Counted from the first letter of the stretch, positions 32,489-44,479 are shown. The stretch is 64,000 bases of DNA from Paracentrotus lividus (GCA_940671915.1 CALNVZ010000041.1:109222-173221), one strand, 5' to 3'. Program-made: numbers and translations. The notes: a model not told the origin generated them from the letters alone.

Positions 32489-33337
32489 AAGGGCCTGTCC
32501 CACAGAAGGCGATCGTTGTGGCGACAACCGACGAACTACTTTTTAGTACCCATCGCCACCATGCGCAGGTCCAATCGCCTATAAGATCGTGAATTATCGC
32601 GTCTGTCGCCAACAAATACGTAGTAAAATTTTGTTCGCCGCTGCTTTCCCAACAAGTTAAACAATAGCCGACGTCAGTTAGGTTGACGTCAATGACCGTA
32701 GCCTGTCTTCTCTTGTCGCGACAAGGTGCTATCGTAGATTGTCGCCAGATAGAACATGTTTAGCACAGCGGAACGGCAGCCAGTTGTAGGTTGCCGCGCT
32801 CCAGCGTACGTTGCACGCATCGCTTAACCGAACAGCCAGTGAAATTCAAGCCGCTACGGCCTTTGTCGCCACCTACATTCACCAAAATCAGGATCGGCCT
32901 CCCATTCAGATACTGTACAGTCGCCGCTAATTTTTGAAATTTTCAAAAATCACTCACGACCCAAATTATAATGCGCGACTGAGAGGACTATCACGAACCT
33001 AAAGGCGACAGGCCGCCATCAGGTAAAAAACACTCGATCACCTGTGTCAGTCGCAAGGGTCGCCACAGTGCGCAAGTTCATATTTTGGTTGATTTTAAGC
33101 TGCGACAAGAGAAGTCGAGCCGCGAGATGCGCGATGATCGAGGCTATTCTATTATCGGATACCAGCTATTGTTAGCCTATTGTTTGCGTGGAAGCAAGTC
33201 GTTGTCGTATCCTGTCGTAGACAGAGTCGTGGATACGTATATGATCTTCGGTCACCTACGATTCTGACACGATTCCGGCAGGTTCTAGCATGCATAGGTT
33301 GTCGCCACAACGATCGCCTCCTGTGGGACAGCCCCTT
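32489..33337. mobile_element. 849-bp TIR element, GGGCCTGTCCCACAG family, copy 1
   Basis: Ends AAGGGCCTGTCCCACAGAAG and CTCCTGTGGGACAGCCCCTT; the shared terminal inverted repeat runs on to GGCGATCGTTGTGGCGACAA, about 40 bp. Many GTCGC/GCGAC words fill the interior. Flanks TAA (left) and TTA (right) fit a 3-bp TWA target as used by PIF/Harbinger elements; copy 4 (54769-55620) has an exact TTA pair. The frames at 33085-33434 are not supported as genes. Confidence 0.85.
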
Positions 33338-33341
33338 TAAT

Positions 33342-34055
33342 GGCCTGTCCCACAGAAGGCGATCGTTGTGGCGACAACCTGCGAACTACTTTTTAGTACC
33401 CATCGCCACCATGCGCAGGTCCAATAGCCTATAAGATCGTGAATTATCGCGTCTGCCGCCAATAAATACGTAGTGAAATTTTGTTCGCCGCTGGTTTCTC
33501 AACAAGTTCAACAATAGCCGACGTCAGGTGGGTTGACATCAATGACCGTAGCCTGTCTTCTCTTGTCGCGACAATGTGCTATCGTAGATTGTCGCCAGAT
33601 AGAACATGTTTAGCACAGCGGAACGGCGGCCAGTTGTAGGTTGCCGCGCTCCCGCGTACGTTGCACGCATCGCTGAACCGAACGCCTAGTGAAATTTAAG
33701 CCGCTACGGTCTTTGTAGCCACCTACATTCACCAACATCAGGATCGGCCTCCCATTCAGATACTGTACAGTCGCCGCTGATTTTTGAAATTTTCAAAATT
33801 CACTCACGCCCCAAATTATAATGCGCGACTGAGAGGACTATAACGAACATTAAGGTGACAGGCCGCCATCAGGTAGAAAACACTCGATCGCCTGTGTCAG
33901 TCGCAAGGATCGCCACAGTGCTCAAGTTCATATTTTGGTTGATTTTAAGCTGCGACGAGAGAAGTCGAGCCGCGAGATGCGCGAAGGTCGAGGCTATTGT
34001 ATTACCGGATACAAGCTATTGTTAGTCCATTGTTTGCGTGGAAGCAAGTCGTTGG
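33342..34055. mobile_element. GGGCCTGTCCCACAG family, copy 2 (right end missing)
   Basis: Starts GGCCTGTCCCACAGAAGG four bases after copy 1 and follows copy 1 to about the GGAAGCAAGTCGTTG position. There it meets an inverted copy 3, forming a head-to-head palindrome with arms of about 700 bp. Confidence 0.8.
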
Positions 34056-34397
34056 TGTAGACCGAAAATCATATACGTATCTACGACTCTGTCTACGATA
34101 GGCTACGACAACGACTTGCTTCCACGCAAATAATAGGCTAACAATAGCTGGTATCCGATAATACAATAGCCTCGACCTTTGCGCATCTCGCTGCTCGACT
34201 TCTCTTGTCGCAGCTTAAAATCAACCAAAATATGAACTAGCGAACTGTGGCGATCGTTGCGGCTGACACAGGCGATCGAGTATTTTCTACCTGATTGCGG
34301 CCTGTCGCCCTCAAGGTCGTGATAGTCCTCTCAGTCGCGCATTAAAATTTGGGTCGTGATTAATTTTTGAAAATTTCAAAAATTTGCGGCGACTGTA

Positions 34398-35345
34398 TGA
34401 TGGAGGTACCTTAGTCCACGCACTTTGTTTTCAACTGCTAAAAAGTAAAATAATTTAATATTGTCATCAGTGTTTTCTCCTATATTGAATGTAATATATT
34501 ATTAGGAATATTTCTAGAGAAAATCACGACAAAAATATTTTGCGAATGCGCAGGCGGGAGTCGATTACGCGACCGTGTCAATTTTCTTCCACAAAACTGA
34601 ACGGTACATTAGTCCACGCACATACAATAAGTGGATGTAAAATTTCATTACCTGCCTTAATAGTGCGTATTCCTCATGATTTCATGAAATTGTAGAAAAA
34701 CAAGAAACCAATGACTTTTCCCCCAAGATGTTGTGATATCTCCGAAAGGCTTGTTGTTTTCTTGACTGTTTAAGAAATTGAGCGCACATACCGCGTCGCA
34801 TCGCGCGTATTAGAGGGTGCGTTGACTAATGTATGGTAAGGTGCCCCAAGTCTGCGCAGTGCCTATGTCTGCGCACCCACGTAAATGCGCGATTTTCATA
34901 GAACAAAACATCAAACTGACACCAATTTTCAATCTTAACCTCAACAATCCATTTTGAAACCCAAAAAATGCGAAAATAATTGATTAAAAATGAGTTTCAG
35001 CAAGTTTTATTTGCTACCCTGAAAATTACAATCATTGTTAAAAAAGAAAAGTCCGAAACTTCACTGCGCTTGAATTGCGTGCAAAATGAATGAGTGCGCA
35101 GACATGGGCACTATGCAGTTTTGCTGCACAAAATGACAAGCCCGTCTGAAAATCGTAAAAAAACAGTGTTCTTGTGAATAATTTCTTGAATTTTTTTGTT
35201 TCATTGATCATTAGAATATGAAGAACGAAATAACATTGATGATTTGCAAAATAATATTTTACTTTGTAATAAAATCGAGATCGAATTTTAGGTGCGCAGA
35301 CTTGGGCACCGCCATCATACTGCGTGGACTAAGGTACCTCTACCA
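34398..35345. mobile_element. 948-bp TIR element nested in copy 3, TA target
   Basis: Left end TGATGGAGGTACCTTAGTCC, right end GGACTAAGGTACCTCTACCA; the inverted repeats run about 25 bp with two mismatches. TA lies on both sides (34396-34397 and 35346-35347) while copy 1 shows a single TA at this place. An extra GGTACATTAGTCCACGCAC lies at 34603, a subterminal repeat. No coding capacity. TA duplication suggests Tc1/mariner-type mobilisation. Confidence 0.85.
34840..35310. mobile_element. About 471-bp TIR element nested at a third level
   Basis: Ends GGTGCCCCAAGTCTGCGCA and TGCGCAGACTTGGGCACC lie within the 34398-35345 element close to its right end. CTATGTCTGCGCAC and GCGCAGACATGGGCACTATG form inner repeats. 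The target duplication is not clear. An alternative is that it is an internal part of the surrounding element. Confidence 0.6.
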
Positions 35346-35730
35346 TACAGTATCTGAATGGGAGGCCGATCCTGATTTTGGTGAATGTCCGTTCGGTTCA
35401 GCGATGTGTGCAACATACGCTGGAGCGCGGCAACCTACAACTGGCCGCCGTTCCGCTCTGCTAAACATGTTCTATCTGGCGACAATCTACGATAGCACCT
35501 TGTCGCGACAAGTCATACGTACGGTCGTTGACGTCAACCCAACTGACGCCGGCTATTGTTTGACTTGTTGAGAAACCAGCGGCGAACAGAATTTTGCGAT
35601 GTATTTGTTGGCGACAGACGAGATAATTCACGATCCTATTGGCGATTGGACCTGCGCATGGTGGCGATGGGTACTAAAAAGTAGTTCGTAGGTTGTCGCC
35701 ACAACGATCGCCTTCTGTGGGACAGGCCCT

Positions 35731-36006
35731 TCAGAAATGCACTTTTGCCATTTTTCATTATAGCGAGAAGGGTCTTAGAGTTAGCAGAGCGACGGGAGAG
35801 AATTTTTAGAGATAGGATGAATGTACTTGAGTTATCACGAAGAACTCTAAATGCGGGTGCTATAAGGGGGCACAAAAGAACTTTCCACTTGCTTTTTTTT
35901 TAAAAGATCAGTTAAAACAAAACTTATTTTTAATTTTGGAAACAATTTCATTCGCGGGAAAAAAAAAATCTGAGAAGCAAAAAAAAATAAATAAATAAAA
36001 TAAAAT

Positions 36007-36053
<47 letters not shown>

Positions 36054-36614
36054 AAATCAAAATAGTGATAACAATAAAGAAATATGAATAAATAAATAAT
36101 AAGTAAATTAAGAGAAAGAGGCTAACGCTTTGTCTATACCTAATAAACATTCCAAAAAAATCTGACAAGCCAAAAACCTCATAAAAACCCTAAAATGTAT
36201 TCAAACAAAAAGCGGTGGTCCAATGCCAACATACTCTTTTATTTCGTCGGCTGACCATCCATCAGGACAGGCGCAGACAATAATCGAATTTGTAAGGAAA
36301 TTGCAGGTCAAATTGTCTGGGGACAATAGCGGCTCCATTTCATATTTTAATTGCATGACATCAGGCAGCGTCGCTGCTCTTGAGGGGGGGGGGGGGGGGG
36401 GGGGGAGGCTTGGGCCAGGTTCTTTGTACTCGGCAGAGTCAGCACCCAACCTTATGGCAGCGAAACAAAGACCATATTATACAGACGCGTATCCGGGATT
36501 TCGCACCCCGGGGGGCCCGACGTGATTTTGGCGCCCCTATGTACTTTTCGAAAAATGACGCCCCTGCCAAGCAAAAATAGGCCTACGGCTTAAACCCATG
36601 TTGAAAGATTTTAA
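35731..36614. other. Intron sequence; (TAA)n at 36010-36050 and a G-run at 36384-36405
   Basis: No gene recognised. AT-rich left part; GC-richer right part with dispersed-repeat look (GGGGACAATAGCGGCTCCAT resembles 10540-10555). Frames at 36201-36580 read through the G-run on both strands and are not credible. Confidence 0.5.
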
Positions 36615-37214
36615 AGGGGAAGGAAACCCTAGGAATTCATTAAATTGTACAAAAACAGGAAAATCGAAGAAGTTGATCAATGAAAATTTGAGAAAAAAAA
36701 TGGATGAATAATAAGAAACTTAGGAGCATTTGAATGCTGTGATCAATACTGCTATGGGGATCCTCACACTGCCAACGGGCCCAAGATGTGTGATGTCATA
36801 TATGAACAACTTCCCCATTACTTTTGTACATATTTCACTCAAATTGTCTTTTTTTTATTAATTCCGTTAAAGATCAAAGATTCTTTTCATGGGAGGACAT
36901 GTAATACAAGTTCACAAAATATAATCATGTGTGAAGAGTCTGTACTACCATTAGAATGAGGAAAAAGAAGAATTTTTTGTATTTTTTTTTTGTATGTCAT
37001 ATGGGAGAGTTGTTCATGTGTGACATCACACATCTTGGGCCTGTTGCCAGTGTGAGGATCTCCATAGCGTAAGTGATCACAACATTCAAATGCAAATAAC
37101 TTTCTAATTATTTATTCAATTGTTCTCAAACTTTCTTTAATCTGTTTTTTTTTTATATATTTTTTTTTTTTTTGTTTTATACAATTCAACTGAATCTTAG
37201 GGTTTCATTCTCTT
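36615..37214. mobile_element. 600-bp foldback element with TTAA target duplication
   Basis: Ends AGGGGAAGGAAACCCTAGG and CTTAGGGTTTCATTCTCT, flanked by TTAA at 36611-36614 and 37215-37218. The arms extend inwards: GATCCTCACACTGCCAACGG and its inverse GCCAGTGTGAGGATC, CCAAGATGTGTGATGTCATA and its inverse. It is distinct from, but terminally similar to, the 27443/41820 family. Confidence 0.8.
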
Positions 37215-37707
37215 TTAAATAAGATTTTTTTTTCTAAAAAAAATATATATATATATACTAGTAATTTCAAATACGAGCGCGAAGCGCCATCGCATTTTTT
37301 CCCCTCTTCATTACGATCAGAAAGCATTGAAACTTAGGGGTTACAACTTTTTTTAGCTCCTCATAAGAATATCATATGAATGGGAATTGTAATTTGTTCA
37401 TCAAAACGATTTGAAAGCAAGCCATACAAAATTATGTGAAATTTGTCCATCAAGTAATGTGCAATCGAACCAATGTAAATTGATGATTTCTTGAAGCGCA
37501 AGCGAAAATTCTGCTCTAAGTATAAAGGCTTTGGCCCATATTCTGATAGTCTGGTTTAGCTTAACCCAGGGTTAAGGGTAATTTAACTCTAGTCTAACTC
37601 CTCAATTTAACCTTGGGTTAAATTTTCATATTCTGATAGCGAAGTTTAGCTTAACCCAGGGCTAAGAATGGTAATAAAATCCTCCAAAATTTAAACCACC
37701 CCAGGGG
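37215..37707. other. Intron sequence with a TTAACCC repeat at 37545-37665
   Basis: No gene. TATTCTGATAG with GTTTAGCTTAACCCAGGG occurs twice and GGGTTAAGGG with its inverse CCTTGGGTTAAA once each, so this is a small degenerate inverted/direct repeat. Confidence 0.5.
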
Positions 37708-37807
37708 GTAATAATAATAATAATAATAATAATTAAACTTATATAGCGCCTTTTCCATGGGACACAAAGCGCTGCACTGCTCCCTCAGAGAAATTCAAAA
37801 TAAATGA

Positions 37808-38398
37808 TCAGGGGTATGAAGGATACAGATATGTTTTAAAATTAGATTTGAAGGAGGTAAGTGTCTTGCTATTTCTTAAAGATGAACGGAGCCTATTCCA
37901 GAGACGAGGAGCTAGTGATTGAAAGGAATTGAAGCCAGCCTGCTTATGGGACCTGGGAGCAACAAATGTGGGAGCCGAGGCAGATCTGAGCGAATATGAT
38001 GTACGTTGTGGTTGAAGGAGTGAAGAAATGTATTGAGGAAGTGTGGATGAAATGGTTTGAAAGGTTTGAACTAGAATTCGGTATTGTATACGTTCATATA
38101 CAGGGAGCCAGTGAAGTTCGTTAAGGAGAGGGGTAGCATGTGACCATTTTGACTTCTGAAAAATTAGTCGGGCACACCTATTCTGGAGGCGTTGGAGCTT
38201 GTCAAGATTTTGTTTTGTTATACAACCAAGCAAGCAACCACCGTAATCTAGCCTGGAGAGCACAAGAGCTCGGACTACATTATGACATATGTCTTTATCT
38301 AGAAAACCCCTGATACGACTGAGATAAATCCGCCAATTAAGGGAACGACATAAATTATTAATATGATCAGACATTTTCAATTCACTATCAAGCACCAC
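37808..38398 (-). pseudogene. C-terminal region of the L2/CR1-like polyprotein
   Basis: VVLDSELKMSDHINNLCR, RLDYGGCLLGCI, LQRLQNRCARLIF, LHWLPVYERIQYRI and LAPRLWNRLRSSLRN, the standard thumb-and-tail pattern of L2/CR1 elements, ending with FKTYLYPSYP and a stop. Joined to the RT by a frame change near 38400. Confidence 0.85.
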
Positions 38399-39329
38399 AC
38401 CCGGATTTCTGATAGTGGGTGATAAGGCAATCGCTCATCCCCAATGTGAAATGTATAGTTACTAAGCCGACAATATTGATAAGCAGATGATGCAACAAAA
38501 AATTCTGTTTTTCCTGAGTTTAGCTTCAATTTGTTATGGATGAGCCAGGATTGTATCTCGTCAAAACACTTTGAAAGACGGAAATAAGAACAAGCAGCAT
38601 CCCCAGGCCTGGTAGGATCAAAGATAGTGTACATCTGAATGTCATCAGCATATATGTGATGCTTAATCGAGTGTTGAGTCAAAATATGACCACATACGTG
38701 AACAATTGCGGTCCGATTATAGACCCTTGCGGTATCCCAAATTTCTGCTGTTGAGAACTAGAAAAGGAACCATTGACATAAGTTCTATTGGATCTGTTAC
38801 TAAGATAAGTTTGGAACCATGAGAGGGCATCGTCTTTAAGACCAAAATCATGAGCTAACCTATATGACAGAATTGTATGGTCAACCGTGTCAAATGCGGA
38901 TGAAAGATCTAACATTAATAAGAAAGCAGCCTGTTTGTTATCGATTGCACAATGTAGGTCATTCTGTAATGAGATAAGTGCAGTCTCAGTACTATGTGCT
39001 ACTCTATAAGTGGATTGCAGAGGATCATGTACATCATTAGCATTAACAAAGTCAGATACCTGTTTAGATACAGCCTTCTCAATCAATTTACCTAGAAAAG
39101 GGATATTAGACACTGGTCTGTAACTACTTAATTCATCCTTATCCAGAGATGGCTTCTTTAAGACAGGTGTAACAACCGAAGATCTAAGTGCCTCTGGAAA
39201 CACACCAGTAGACAACGACATATTGATAATGCGTGACAAAACTGGAAGAAGAACTGGTAAGTGCTTCTTGACCAGCCAAGTTGGCATAGGATCAATTGTA
39301 CATGATTTAGATGAACATTTCATTATCAT
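38377..39329 (-). pseudogene. Reverse transcriptase region of the L2/CR1-like element
   Basis: Palm motif A MLDLSSAFDTVDHTIL, motif B FGIPQGSIIGPQLF and motif C HHIYADDIQMY with both catalytic Asp, preceded by VVTPVLKKPSLDKDELSSYR. A one-base loss near 38690 separates motif B from motif C. Fingers and palm are otherwise normal for the family, so decay is recent. Confidence 0.85.
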
Positions 39330-39334
39330 ACATT

Positions 39335-40678
39335 TTACATCATTTTCAGAAAGGGATTGAAATGAGAAAAGAAGACATTAGATGCACATGAAAAATCAGT
39401 ATAGTGTTCCTTAGATTCAGTTTGATTGACTCTCTCCATTTTCCCTTGAATTTTAAGGACCTTGTCAACAAAGTAGCTTGAAAATTCTTCAGCCAGTTTC
39501 AACGGGTCCTCGACCATAGGGAGAGTATTCTTTTTAACATTAAGTAATTCATTGACAGTTTGGAACATGTCACTAGTGTTACTAGATGAGAGTTTATCAC
39601 TGTTACAGTAGTATTTCTTCTTCGCAGCAGCAACAACTTCACACACATTTCGTTGGCAATCCAAATATCTAACGCGATCTTCATCCAACTGTGTCTTCCG
39701 CCAGCGTCGTTCAGCTCTACGTCGACCACGTCGAGCCTCAATGACGTCATCATTATACCAGCAGGGATTGATGCGTATCGACCGCTTCCTTTGGGTGGCA
39801 GGAGCATGGGCATCAAGGACCTCTCGGCAAGCAGAAGTATAACGTATAACTAGATCATTAACATCATTCACATCAGTGCATTGCATGATAGAGGTCATCC
39901 TGTTTGTGAGGTCATGAGAGAATTTCTCATGATCGATCGATTTAAACTTCCGTAGTGTGAACACATCTTTAGAATGAACTGATCTATCCAGATTCAAATC
40001 AAAATATATCATCGAGTGATCCGAATGAAGAATATGATCCGTGAGACAGGATTTAATGACGGAGTCATTTTCCTTGACAATGACAAGATCAAGGGTATGA
40101 CCTAATCGATGGGTAGGTCCACGAACCAGCTGCTTGTAGTTTAATGAAGTGAGCAAGGAGTTGAAATTTCTCACTTCTAGTTTACTAGGACAGTCAGTAT
40201 AGAGGTTAAAATCCCCTAAAACAACCAGTCTTTGAGGCAGAAGATCAAAACACCCTAGAGTTTCTTCAAACTCATCGTGGAATGCTGAGGATGTCTCTGC
40301 AGCAGATGGAGGCCTGTAAACCACAAGGAAGTTAACTTGTGGGTTGGAAAAGAGAGCAAACTCAAACGAACTTGAATCAGGAACAACATCAATTTGGTGT
40401 TTAAGTTTCAAACTGCTTCTGAAGATGGCAGCAATCCCCCCACCGCGGATAACACCTTTACGTGGCACACTAAGAACAGAGAATCCGGGAGGACATATTT
40501 CACCAAGAATAACACCGTTATCCTCCTTTAGCCAGGTCTCAGTGATGAATGCAATGTCAATGTTGTTGTCAAGAATAAGATCACATATCAAATGGGTCTT
40601 GTTGCAGATTGACCGGGCGTTCCATAAGCACGCTTTGAGTGGTGCATGCTTATAACTATGATCATCTTGACTTATCAC
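39335..40678 (-). pseudogene. Endonuclease region of the L2/CR1-like element (447 codons)
   Basis: Motifs of an APE-type endonuclease in order: LWNARSICNK (metal-binding Asn), FITETWLKED (Glu), VYRPPS, LVVLGDFNLY, LGHTLDLVIV and HSDHSMIYFDL (Asp-His). A linker rich in basic residues follows (RRGRRRAERRW) and leads to the RT. In this class it makes the target nick for reverse transcription. A one-base frame change near 39350 ends the frame early with FNPFLKMM; the correct continuation is SLSENDV in the next frame. Confidence 0.85.
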
Positions 40679-41470
40679 AGGATTGGATAGAGAGACTCAC
40701 TCTTTCCTCTTCCTCCTACCACCTTTGGTGCCTCGACGTGTAGGTACTTTCCTACATATTCCAAGTTGTTGTATATGAGCCCATACATCAGAGGGTAGCT
40801 TCAAATCACAGTTCAATTCAAGAAGTTCAGTTCTTGAAAGTCTCATTGTGTTGCTATTCACAGAGCCAAAAAGATGAATAGATTCACAAGACAATGTTTA
40901 AAAAAGGAACCAGATTATCAGGGCCAGACACAAAAGAAAAGCTCTGACATAAGTCCAGAGCTTAACTACAGTGAAGCTTTGCATTGAACTTGTGTACTGT
41001 ATGGCAGCCATAAGGAGTCATGCAAACCAGGAAGAGTTGAATCCAAAAAAATCAAACATAAATTGCAGCAACACTCCTACAAAATACGCATTCAAAAGTG
41101 TCCTGCAGAGTCAGTATATAATGATGCACAATATAACATACATCAATTATTGAAAGAGAGCTCAAAAATTCCAGATTGAGTAAGTGGCAGAGGGAGCAGA
41201 TAGATGTGCTGCCTATGAGGCGCTTCTATAAATAGGTAGTTTAAGACAGGCTTAATTTCTGGGCATCATCGTTAGTAAAAACCATTTGCATCTTAAAAAC
41301 AACACATTTAAAGTTAACTTTTTGTGATAAGTGGCGGAGGAGGATTATAAAAACAATATAAAAATGAAAAATAATCCAGATTGATTACTCTCTCATGTTA
41401 AAATTACGTTCAATCCTCATTTTACTACATGTATGCATTACCTGACAAAAATAAAATAAAAATTCAATCA

Positions 41471-41629
41471 ATCAACCAAACCTGCCTCGCCCCTAGACCA
41501 GCGCGGTGCGCACGATTGGCAAGGCGCGTATTGCATTGCTGCATGAGCTGCGTTGCATTGCTGCGCGACCCTGACCTGTGAGCTCAGCTGGAGATTAGCT
41601 GTACTGAGCACGCGTGATCTGTTTAACCC
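41471..41629. other. Short stretch, nothing recognised
   Basis: GC-richer sequence with TTGCATTGCTGC repeated twice; no gene. Confidence 0.4.
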
Positions 41630-42352
41630 TGGGGGTGTTTCACAAAGAGTTAAGTAGACTTAAAAAATCGCATTTAAGTCGGTAGTTTCGTGCATTATAT
41701 TACGCATCACCTTATTGGATTAACCATGCTTAGTTAAGGGATGCACGCCATTGTGAAATCTATCAACTAATTTGCGTGATATAAAACAAGATGCGCATAG
41801 AAGTTAAGTGCGACTTTAAAGGGGAAGTTCACCCTGGAATTTTATTGGTCTTAAAAAATGAAGAAAAATATTAGGAAAATATTAGTGAAAGTTTGAAGAA
41901 AATCGACCAAAAAATAGCGAAGTTATGAATATTTTAAGTTTTGATTATGTGACGTCACGTGCAAGCAGCTCTCCCATTGGTTGTGTATGTAAATTCTATA
42001 AATTTGTCTTTTTGCCATGGTTCTTGATAAAGGAATGTGTCAATTTGATATAGTCATGTATATAAACATATGTTTGATGGTATATCGACCGCACAGGTGA
42101 CATAATTATTTTCTTCTGAAAAAAAAAAAGACATTTAATGGAATTTACATTATATAACACATAGGAGATCTGCTCGCATGTGACGTCACAGAATCAAAAC
42201 TTTGAATATTCATAACTTCATCATATTTTGGTCGATTTTCCCCAAACCTTCACTCATATTTTTCTTTTATTTTCTGCATTTTTTAAGACAAATAAATTCC
42301 AGGGTGAACTTCCCCTTTAAGTCCACTTAACTCTTTGTGAAACACCCCCCCC
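41630..42352. mobile_element. Outer TIR element interrupted by a TTAA element
   Basis: Left end GGGGGTGTTTCACAAAGAG with TTAAGTAGACTTAAA, right end TTTAAGTCCACTTAA with CTCTTTGTGAAACACCCCC. Without the inner insertion the element would be about 220 bp. C-run length at the right border blurs the exact end. Confidence 0.75.
41820..42316. mobile_element. 497-bp TIR element with TTAA target duplication, nested
   Basis: Ends AGGGGAAGTTCACCCTGG and CCAGGGTGAACTTCCCCT; TTAA at 41816-41819 and 42317-42320. The arms are largely complementary over their length (GTGACGTCACGTGCAAGCAG and its inverse). Same family as 27443-27889. Confidence 0.85.
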
Positions 42353-42539
42353 CCCGGTTTAAATGTAAAACTCTGACGTTGTACAGTTATGTTTCTGCGC
42401 ATCTCGACCGCGCATTCTGAGCGTGTATTATTTACTACGTCACAAAGGAAAAATATACAGCGCTCATGGGCGATCCAGTGTTCAAAGAGTTTTCCAGAGA
42501 TATGTAAAGCATTCATGTTGGTGCATGTTCGTGATATTC

Positions 42540-42975
42540 TAGAGATTGCGATGGATATAAAATGAATTGTAAATGTTTGGGAGCAGGATTTTGAATAAGT
42601 CGAAAATTAGATAGAGTTTTCACATTTTTGAGTGTTTTTGGCACGATTCGGTGGTTTTCAAGTCGACTCTCCACTATTAATGCTCCAAAAAGGCGCCGAT
42701 ATTTTGAAAACGAGCACATAGACCCCCATTTTTTATTTTTCCTACTCTTTAAGTTTATATTCCTCTACAACTTGGAAAAATTTTGATGAAATTGACATGG
42801 ATTTTGAATGTTTGGGAGCATAATTTTGAATCAAATGTGATTTAGAGTGGATTTACACGCTTTTTGGACGTTTTCGGCGCGTTTTTGTGACTTTTCAAGT
42901 CGATTTGCGAGTATTCGGGCGCCGAAAGTTCGAAAACGAGCACATGGACCCCCTCTTTTTTTTTTTTTTAAGTTT
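42540..42975. repeat. Diverged tandem repeat, two units of about 235 bp
   Basis: AATGTTTGGGAGCA-ATTTTGAAT, TTTTCAAGTCGA and GAAAACGAGCACATGGACCCC occur in the same order in 42551-42730 and 42805-42955. No function recognised. Confidence 0.6.
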
Positions 42976-44340
42976 CTACATATTTATGTTGAATCCCGCT
43001 ACAACTTTGCAAAATTTAATGAGACTGTCATGTTTTTTTTTTTTTTAAGTGCACCTTAAACTATATTTTTTTATTTTCTTGTAGATTCCAAGCCTCTAAG
43101 ATAAGGTTTTTGCCATTTTACGCACCATTTTTGCCACATGAGGGCGCTGCTGGATCAAAAATAAGTACAAATGTGCCAGTTTAAACAATGTCCCCATCTT
43201 TGGTATTAATATGGATGAAGGTGAAAATAATAAATATATAAGAGACTATAGAAGAGAAGAATAATTATAGATTACCAAAATTAGTGGAAATACATAACGA
43301 ATTATACAATAATATGGAAAGTGAAAACAAGGATAGGAAATGAAATTAAAGAACAGAATAACAAAAAAAAGCATAAGGTTACACCTCCCAAAAAATATAA
43401 TATAAATATAATAAAATGAATAAAAAAAAATGATAGTGAATAATTAAATATAACTATGCAACAAAGGAAAAGTAAATTTACCCTTAAGTCTTCCAAAATG
43501 TAACAAACCATGGTCAACACTTTTGTTTGTTTGATTGAAACAATGGAATAATGTACCAAAAAGGAATAAGAGAGGAGAAGACGAAAAACACACTTTTCTT
43601 AACACATTTTCTTTTTTAAAAAATATATAGTACATAATTATGTATAAAGAAAAATAATCATTTTAAGCTATTGTATAACGTTCTATATCGTATTTATATC
43701 TACTCATAACCTGTGCTTCCTTTCATTTCTCTTTTGCAACCATATCTTTGCCACGTGTGTTTATCCAGTGCTTAAACACTTAAAATGTATTCTAAAGTTA
43801 TCATACCTGCATTTTATTCATATTTAATAATTTTATGTTAATGAGTACGAGGCCGAAGGGGGAGGTAGAAATGGCAACACCTACCTAGACAAAAGTCATT
43901 ATGAAATATGATGCTATTGTAATTGGAGCTGGCACAGACAATCTGAAAAAAAAAGCAGAGATGCCAAGTTAAAAAAAAAAAAAAATGTGCGTGAGATCGT
44001 TCACATCGTGTTTTTAACACAGTTCGGACGCGGCGCGCGTTACCACATGTGCGCGCGCAGTAGTATTTTGTACACAAAGGAGGCGCACGCGCACGCTACA
44101 CATGTTTCACGTAGTAAGCTATCTTGCTTATAACGATCGCCTGCATGAAAACATCGCACTCGCAGGGATTGATGAGCGACAAAAATGCCGTTATTTAGCC
44201 TTTTTTACGGTAAATTTTTTTTTTATAATAATGCTACATTTTCTCATTTTGCGTGAGAAATGGGGTGTTCTGCGTGAGATCGTGAGACGGACCCGAAATG
44301 CGTAATTCTCACGCAAGATGCGTGAGACTTGGTTGCTCTG
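42976..44340. other. Intron sequence, no gene recognised
   Basis: AT-rich with A/T runs; around 43985-44335 are several GCGTGAGATCGT and TCTCACGCAAGATGCGTGAG words, a small inverted-repeat cluster. Open frames are short and lack domains. Confidence 0.5.
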
Positions 44341-44347
44341 AAAAAGG

Positions 44348-44443
44348 GTATTCAAGGCAGGGATAACTGGAGTATTCGTAGGTTTCGGAAGTTTAGCTGA
44401 CCTTGTAGGAGATGGTATTAACTTATACACCACGCTGTTTTAA
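44348..44443 (+). CDS. Possible terminal coding segment overlapping AATAAA
   Basis: 31 codons VFKAGITGVFVGFGSLADLV then GDGINLYTTLF end in TAA at 44441. That stop overlaps the polyadenylation word AATAAA at 44442-44447. The composition is protein-like (Gly, Val, Phe), but there is a stop four codons upstream (TGA at about 44339) and no good acceptor. It could be a remnant of a gene or element end. It lies 33 bp before the SRCR exon. Confidence 0.2.
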   Translation, partial: VFKAGITGVFVGFGSLADLVGDGINLYTTLF

Positions 44444-44479
44444 TAAAACTTCAATCTTGATATTAAGAAACAAAAGCAG

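Larger units (their letters stand above)
34056..35730. mobile_element. GGGCCTGTCCCACAG family, copy 3 (inverted, with nested insertion)
   Basis: Reads as the reverse complement of copy 1 from ACCGAAAATCATATACGTAT to CCTTCTGTGGGACAGGCCCT. It is split by the 948-bp element at 34398-35345; joining 34395 to 35346 restores the copy 1 sequence GACTGTACAGTATC. Confidence 0.8.
37708..41470 (-). mobile_element. Nearly full-length L2/CR1-like non-LTR retrotransposon
   Basis: Minus strand. Short upstream frame 40697-40894 ending GGRRKRKE, endonuclease (39335-40678), RT (38377-39329) and C-terminal region (37808-38398), then a 3' tail with GGCGCTATATAAGTTTAATT and an (ATT)n tail at 37708-37732. Three single-base frame changes (near 39350, 38690 and 38400) break the polyprotein; otherwise the motifs are intact. 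The left end of the 5' region is a guess; clear similarity stops near 40900. It lies inside intron 2 of the host gene in antisense orientation. Confidence 0.85.

Noticed and set aside
33085..35875. Open frames of 60-117 codons in the GTCGC-rich elements
   Set aside because: They lie within non-coding TIR element copies, are not conserved between copies and have no domain.
36201..36580. Glycine- or proline-rich frames on both strands
   Set aside because: They read through a G-run of over 20; no start context, splicing or known domain supports them.
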